Shown: positions 59,606 through 64,000 of the stretch, piece after piece | Layout of the letters: every line of letters starts with the position of its first letter | How positions within the stretch are numbered: the first letter of the stretch is position 1 | Assembly (NCBI GenBank): GCA_963383645.1 | Contig: OY726564.1 | Coordinates: 113,076,040-113,140,039, forward strand | Direction of reading: 5' to 3' | DNA length: 64,000 nucleotides | Source of the DNA: Muscardinus avellanarius | Lineage: Eukaryota; Chordata; Mammalia; Rodentia; Gliridae | Made by a program: the position numbers and the translations under genes | The notes under the pieces: model-generated | The model's input: only the letters and a program-made list of their open reading frames with translations | The model's database searches: none | Told to the model about the DNA's origin: nothing

Positions 59606-59839
59606 GGTGGTGGAATATGTAGTGATTGGAACCGGTAGAGTATCCACGTGGGAAGAAATCGAGAGATGTGCAAAAAGAAATTATATTCCCAGGCATGTTT
59701 CTGGGGACACTGTCATTGGGCGAGGAGAAGGCTATCCAGGAACTGTTCTGTTTGTGGGAACTTGGGTAACATAAATTACACTATTCACTCATTCACAACC
59801 GCTACTGAGAGGATGGCGGGGCGGGCAGGACTGACCATG

Positions 59840-60060
59840 GCTCTTCAGAATTTGAATTTACTGTTTACCAGCTCTATGACATTGGGGTCATTATTTAATC
59901 TCCCTCAGCCTTGGTCTCTTCTGCCACAAAATGGAAATTGGAACTCCAATCCACAAATACTTGCTGTGAGAACTGGACGTGACTTTTCAAGCTCCGGCAC
60001 TAAGCCCAGCGTGGGTTTAGCAATCACCAAATGCAACTTCCCTTTCCTTCTGTACCTAAG
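59840..60060 (+). mobile_element. MIR, 3' half
   Basis: Tttaccagctctatgacattggggtcattatttaatctccctcagccttggtctcttctgccacaaaatgg matches the MIR segment 'actagctgtgtgaccttgggcaagttacttaacctctctgagcctcagtttcctcatctgtaaaatgg'. Confidence 0.78.
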
Positions 60061-60435
60061 TAAGTTTTACTGAATTTCTCCTATATTAAACAGATCGCTG
60101 CTATCTTTTCTTCCAGATTTTCAAATTATTTGGGCCTCTTCATTTTGTTGTTAATATTATTTGTTTTGTGTTCATTTTAATGCACAAAGTACTCTGTGGG
60201 TAGAGGTGCAATGCATGTTGGTGGAAGATCCAGGAGATCGTGGGCGTAGACACCTGAAGACACGGGCCTGAACCCCGCTCGACCACTCACCCACTGGCTG
60301 GAGCGACTCAGCTGGACTTAGCAACAGTCTGTCTCATCCTACTTCTCTGTAGGTAATCAATTTTTCTGGCTTCTTTTAAGATCTTGTTCTTTGGTGTTAC
60401 ACACTTTCACTATGGTATGCTGGGTATATATTATC

Positions 60436-60462
60436 GTTGTTGTTGTTGTTGTTGTTGTTATT
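60436..60462. repeat. (TTG)n microsatellite
   Basis: About eight TTG units. Confidence 0.9.
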
Positions 60463-60612
60463 TTAATTCTATTTGGAATTTGTTGTTTCCTGATCCCAAA
60501 AATTGGTAGACTGCAACAATTTCAGAATATTCTCAGTTTCTCTTTTCTACCTCTTCAGTGTATTTCTAAGATACAGAATTAGATTAACATGGGGACTAAA
60601 TTTACTTGTGTT

Positions 60613-60656
<44 letters not shown>
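60613..60656. repeat. (TG)n at SINE tail
   Basis: About 21 TG units adjoin the minus-strand SINE at 60657. Confidence 0.95.
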
Positions 60657-60658
<2 letters not shown>

Positions 60659-60841
60659 GGCCAGGGGATGTACTACCCCCAAGGTACACTCTCAGCACAT
60701 TTTATTTTTTATTTTGAAACAGAGTTTCACTAAGTTGCTAAGGAATCTTTCTAAGTTGCTGAGGCTGGCCTCAAACCTGTGATCCTCCTGTGTCAGCCTA
60801 CCAAGTATGAGGATTACAGGCGTGTATCACCACACCTAGCT
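60657..60841 (-). mobile_element. B1-dID SINE, old type
   Basis: Ggccaggggatgtactaccc to gtatcaccacacctagct. Confidence 0.84.
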
Positions 60842-60920
60842 TGTTTATATTTTTAATTTGTTATAAGAAACACTGGTGAGTTCATTACTAAAAACAAGTT
60901 AGAATTTTTTTTTTTTTTTC

Positions 60921-61098
60921 TGGTACTGGGGTTCCTGGAAGCCCTTCTACCTCCGGGCTACACTCCCAGGCCTATTTTTATATTTTTATTTGAAAACAGG
61001 GTCTCTTAAGCTAGCGAGGCTGGCTTCAAACCTGCACGATCCTCCTGTCTCTGCCTCCCAAGCGTGGGGATTACAAGCGTGCGCCACCACGCCCGGCC
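60921..61098 (-). mobile_element. B1-dID SINE, young type B, with target-site duplication
   Basis: Tggtactggggttcctggaa to ccaccacgcccggcc with a poly-T tail. The duplication aagttagaa is at 60896-60904 and 61101-61109. Confidence 0.95.
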
Positions 61099-61599
61099 AA
61101 AAGTTAGAACTTTTAAAAGTAACTTGCAGGTGCTGCCATCTACCACCTGGTTCGCTTGCCTCCCACCCAAGGCGGCCATCAGCAAGAAAAATCACCAGTC
61201 CCTTATTTACTATTACTGATTCATTACATTTATGGGTAAATAGTTATTTTTAATTTCATAAAAAGAATAAACTATATATATATAATCATCAAAATCATAT
61301 AAACTATATATATTTATATTGCAACTCATGTACACGGTTGCACATACAGTTTAGTTGTTTAGGATGCTGCATACAATGCCAATGTGTAAATCCACTATAA
61401 TTTGTCCATTTGCCTTCCACGGATGGCAACGTAGTTTGTCAGTTTTCCTACTCTGAACAGTATTCTCAGGAACAGCCTGTCAGTTCTCCGAACACCGTCT
61501 CTCCCCATTCTCTCTCATACTACTTTCTAGAACTCTGATTAGAAAGATGTCGTCCCTCCTCCAGCTCCATTTCTGACATCAATCTGTTTCTTTCTGGGT

Positions 61600-62090
61600 T
61601 TTATTCCAGCCTGGGCTTTCACATGATCACTGCCTTCTTCCTGTATCTGTGGATTTCCTGGTTCATTAATTCTTTATTCATCTGTGTCTGATTTGTTTCA
61701 TTTAATCTCTCGATGGGATTTTTCATTTTAATGATAGCACTTTATTTCTAGAAGCTCCTCCCCGTCTCTCCCCCAGGTCTTCTTGAACTTTCTTGTTCAT
61801 ACAAGATTTTTTATTCTGTACATATTTCTTCTACACGTGTTATATGCGTTTATTCTATTCTCTTTTCTGTACCTATCTCAGGTAGCTTCTCCTTAGAGAC
61901 CTGCTCTCACGGTCTGTTGTTTCTCCTGGTCTCAGCACTAGCTTGCCTCCTCATACCCTTCCTTCCTGTCTTCCTTGGGACTCTGTCCAGGAGAATTAAG
62001 GCCTCGGTCAAACTTGAATTTGTCCAGATAGAACTTATGTTTGCTTCTGTTAGTTCTTCTGGGGCACTATTAACCCAGGAGAATTAAATT
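61600..62090 (-). mobile_element. Possible L1M-type 3' end, antisense
   Basis: Tttttcattttaatgatagcactttatttctagaagctcc resembles the same antisense L1M 3' text proposed at 51960-52340. Tentative. Confidence 0.4.
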
Positions 62091-62130
62091 CTGTACTTGA
62101 GGTTGTTATTTATTTATTTGTGTGTGTGTG

Positions 62131-62325
62131 TGGTACCAGGGATGGAACTCAGGGGCATTCTACTTCTGAACTATACCTCTAGCCCTATTTTATTTATTTT
62201 GACACAGGATCTCACTAAGGTGTCAAGGGCTGCACTAAGTTGGTAAGGCTGGCCAGGAACCTATGATCCTCTTGTTTCAGCTTCCCAAATACTGAGATTA
62301 CAAGCATGTACCACCACACCCGGTT
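62131..62325 (-). mobile_element. B1-dID SINE, old type
   Basis: Gtggtaccagggatggaact to gtaccaccacacccggt, with a short TG run at the tail. Confidence 0.86.
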
Positions 62326-62351
62326 TGGACTGGAGGTTCTTCATAACACAC

Positions 62352-62819
62352 ATTATTATGGCCAGACATAGGCTGTCCCCTGAAAGAGCTCATGCACTGA
62401 TATGTGGAGTTGATATAGTTAATCGTGAGGGTTGTACTCTCATCAGTGGATAACTCCATTGTAATGGAGTCATTGGGTGGTCACCTAGAGAGGTGGGATG
62501 TGGATGGAGGACGTTGGTTTCTGAGGGTGCGGCCTTGGGGACCGTGCTTGTGTCCTTGAATCCCCTTGCTGTCTCTTGTTTCCAGCCTCTGTGATGTGAG
62601 AGCAGAGCCCTTGCTGGCTCTCACACACATTCTCTCCTCTCCTCTCCTCTCCTCTCCTCTCCTCTCCTCTCCTCTCCTCTCCTCTCCTCTCCTCTTCTCT
62701 CCCTCTGCTTCCTGCTACCATTCTCTGAGCTCTGCCAATATAACCTGGCCTGACATGGATGGAACCCCTGAAATTTCCAGAAGTTGAGCAAATAAATCTC
62801 CTTGTTTTGCATTACAGCA
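62352..62819 (+). mobile_element. LTR remnant, ERVL-MaLR type, with internal microsatellite
   Basis: Attatggccagacataggctgtcccctgaaag...gctcatgcactgatatgtgg at the left and ttgagcaaataaatctccttgttttgcattacagca at the right fit a MaLR LTR, including its polyadenylation signal (aataaa). The TCTCC array sits where these LTRs have a ctctctcc-rich stretch. Confidence 0.65.
62633..62702. repeat. (CTCTC)n pentanucleotide array
   Basis: About 12 units of ctctc/tcctc expand the pyrimidine-rich part of the surrounding LTR. Confidence 0.95.
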
Positions 62820-63799
62820 TTGAGAATGCTGAATGGAACTTCACACATGAGGTGAGTCCAGACCTTCTGTTCAAATGAGGGAAGGTTTGTAGTTAAAGGC
62901 AGATGACCACCATCATTCCCCTTCCGTTTAACCAAGGTCCATGCAAGATAATGTTCTTGCCACACCCACCTGGATATTGGCATTATGGCTAATATATTCT
63001 CAGACTCGGGTATGGTTTTCTTTTTCTTTTTCCTAATACCAGACGTGTGTCGCAGCCTTCTGTTAGCTTCCTTAGGATTGGGAATGTCTTAAGCTTCCTG
63101 TCTGTTTCCTGGGACTTCTTCTACCACCATAAAGAGACGCAACGTTTTTAGAGTTGGAGTAAAATTCTCTGGAGAAAAACTAGTCCTCAAATCACTCACA
63201 TCCCAGGTTTCCTGTTTAAGTTACTTTTCTAGGTTCTCTGTGGATTCTTTCCACAAATTCATTTTGGTAATACATGTTAAAACAATTGTTTGGTGTTTTA
63301 ACTGTAATTGTGTGTAGGTATGTATCAGGGTATCTGGCCTGTCATTCTGTTGAAAATAGGAGTCTACCTGTCCTTCATTTCAAATTTATTCCTTATTATT
63401 CCAACTGCTTCTTACATCCTAAAATATTTGTTCAATACTAGTATAACAACCCTCTTACTAACATGTGAAGATGATCCTATGTTTAAATTTCTGTGCTGAC
63501 GCCGTAGTTCTCTTAAGATACAATATTTCTGCCCACAGCATAGAGGGGCCACCAAGACTTCTTCTTTGCCCACCTTCCCTGGCCCTCAGCCTCTTCATAC
63601 ACACTCTGAGCAATTCCCCCAACATACTTTCATTTCTCTGAACTTGATGTTTTTGGTGGGTCACAATTATACAAAGTAGCGAGATTCAGTGCATTATGAT
63701 CATATGCGTACTTAACATAATTTGGTCTATTTCATTGCCCTTGCACGTCACTCTTCCCTGCCCTCCCCATCGCCGACTCCGTGGGTCTCTCATATTTCC

Positions 63800-63965
63800 T
63801 GGATCTTTGCTTAGAATGTTCCTTTGCCTGGAATCCAGTCCCTGTTCCCAAGTCCTCTTCCATCTTCTTCTTACGCCCTTCATGATATTGGCTGTTACAA
63901 GTCCCTCCCTCTTCGAAGCATCTTCTGATCTTCACCTTGGCTTGTGAGGAAAACACAGTCAGGTC
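63800..63965. mobile_element. Probable L2 fragment
   Basis: Tcctttgcctggaatccagtccctgttcccaagtcctcttccatcttcttc resembles the L2 text 'ttccctctgcctggaatgctcttccc...cttcaggtctttgctcaa'. Weak. Confidence 0.45.
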
Positions 63966-64000
63966 CCTGGCATCCCTATCATCTCGATTTCCTGATATAA

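Larger units (their letters stand above)
32726..64000 (-). other. DNM3: DNM3 intron upstream of the first GED exon (incomplete, at least 31 kb)
   Basis: The 3' end of the intron is at 32726 (cctttctataag before the exon). I did not find the preceding PH-domain exon by eye, so the intron, or further exons I missed, continues to the right edge. Besides the listed repeats, the repeat-poor stretches 32840-33860, 33930-34440, 34870-35330, 35490-36530, 36590-37710, 41970-43640, 44450-45320, 45580-46540, 47190-47490, 47840-48750, 49060-49750, 54300-54960, 55370-59370, 60070-60430 and 62830-63790 show no recognisable gene, RNA or mobile element. Confidence 0.65.

Noticed and set aside
32726..64000. 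Upstream DNM3 PH-domain exon
   Set aside because: The expected WKASLLRAGVYPDK text was not seen on the minus strand. A translated search is needed to be certain.

Overview
This is a stretch of mammalian nuclear genome. It is intron-dominated, repeat-rich, and has no bacterial, phage or organellar gene organisation. About 45 to 50 copies of a composite SINE are scattered on both strands. Each copy has a B1-like (7SL-derived) left half joined to an ID-like (tRNA-derived) right half ending in a variant of 'ggttcaatccccagtacc'. This B1-dID architecture is known from squirrel-related rodents (Sciuridae, Aplodontiidae, Gliridae), so the host is most likely a sciuromorph rodent. The genus cannot be fixed from this window. 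|| The only protein-coding gene I can support is DNM3 (dynamin-3), on the minus strand. Three consecutive-looking coding exons are present: 32725-32561 and 21909-21683 (GTPase effector domain), and 20338-20102 (first part of the proline-rich domain). All have AG/GT borders, compatible phases and no internal stop. The upstream exons (GTPase, middle and PH domains) lie beyond the right edge. The last exon and 3' UTR lie beyond the left edge, or in 1-20101 where I could not find them. || Layout: 1-20101 is the intron after the proline-rich exon (SINEs, a diverged local duplication near 12.2/12.9 kb, large TG/CG and CT microsatellites). 20102-21909 is a compact block with two exons separated by 1.3 kb that is mostly SINE. 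21910-32560 is a 10.7 kb intron with MIR, SINE and a 200 bp GAAA tract. 32561-32725 is the first GED exon. 32726-64000 is at least 31 kb of upstream intron, holding an L1 ORF2 remnant (38.2-39.6 kb), three MaLR-type LTR remnants (43.9, 52.7 and 62.4 kb), probable L1M 3' ends, L2 and MIR fragments and many microsatellites. || There is no operon-like cooperation here: the exons are spliced into one mRNA for a membrane-fission GTPase. I found no convincing undescribed system. The most informative observations are the SINE subfamily series with intact target-site duplications, in-frame stop codons overlapping two DNM3 donor sites, a pyrimidine microsatellite just upstream of a GED acceptor, an unexplained exon-like duplicated segment at 12.2/12.9 kb, and a perfect RFX X-box at 37.3 kb.
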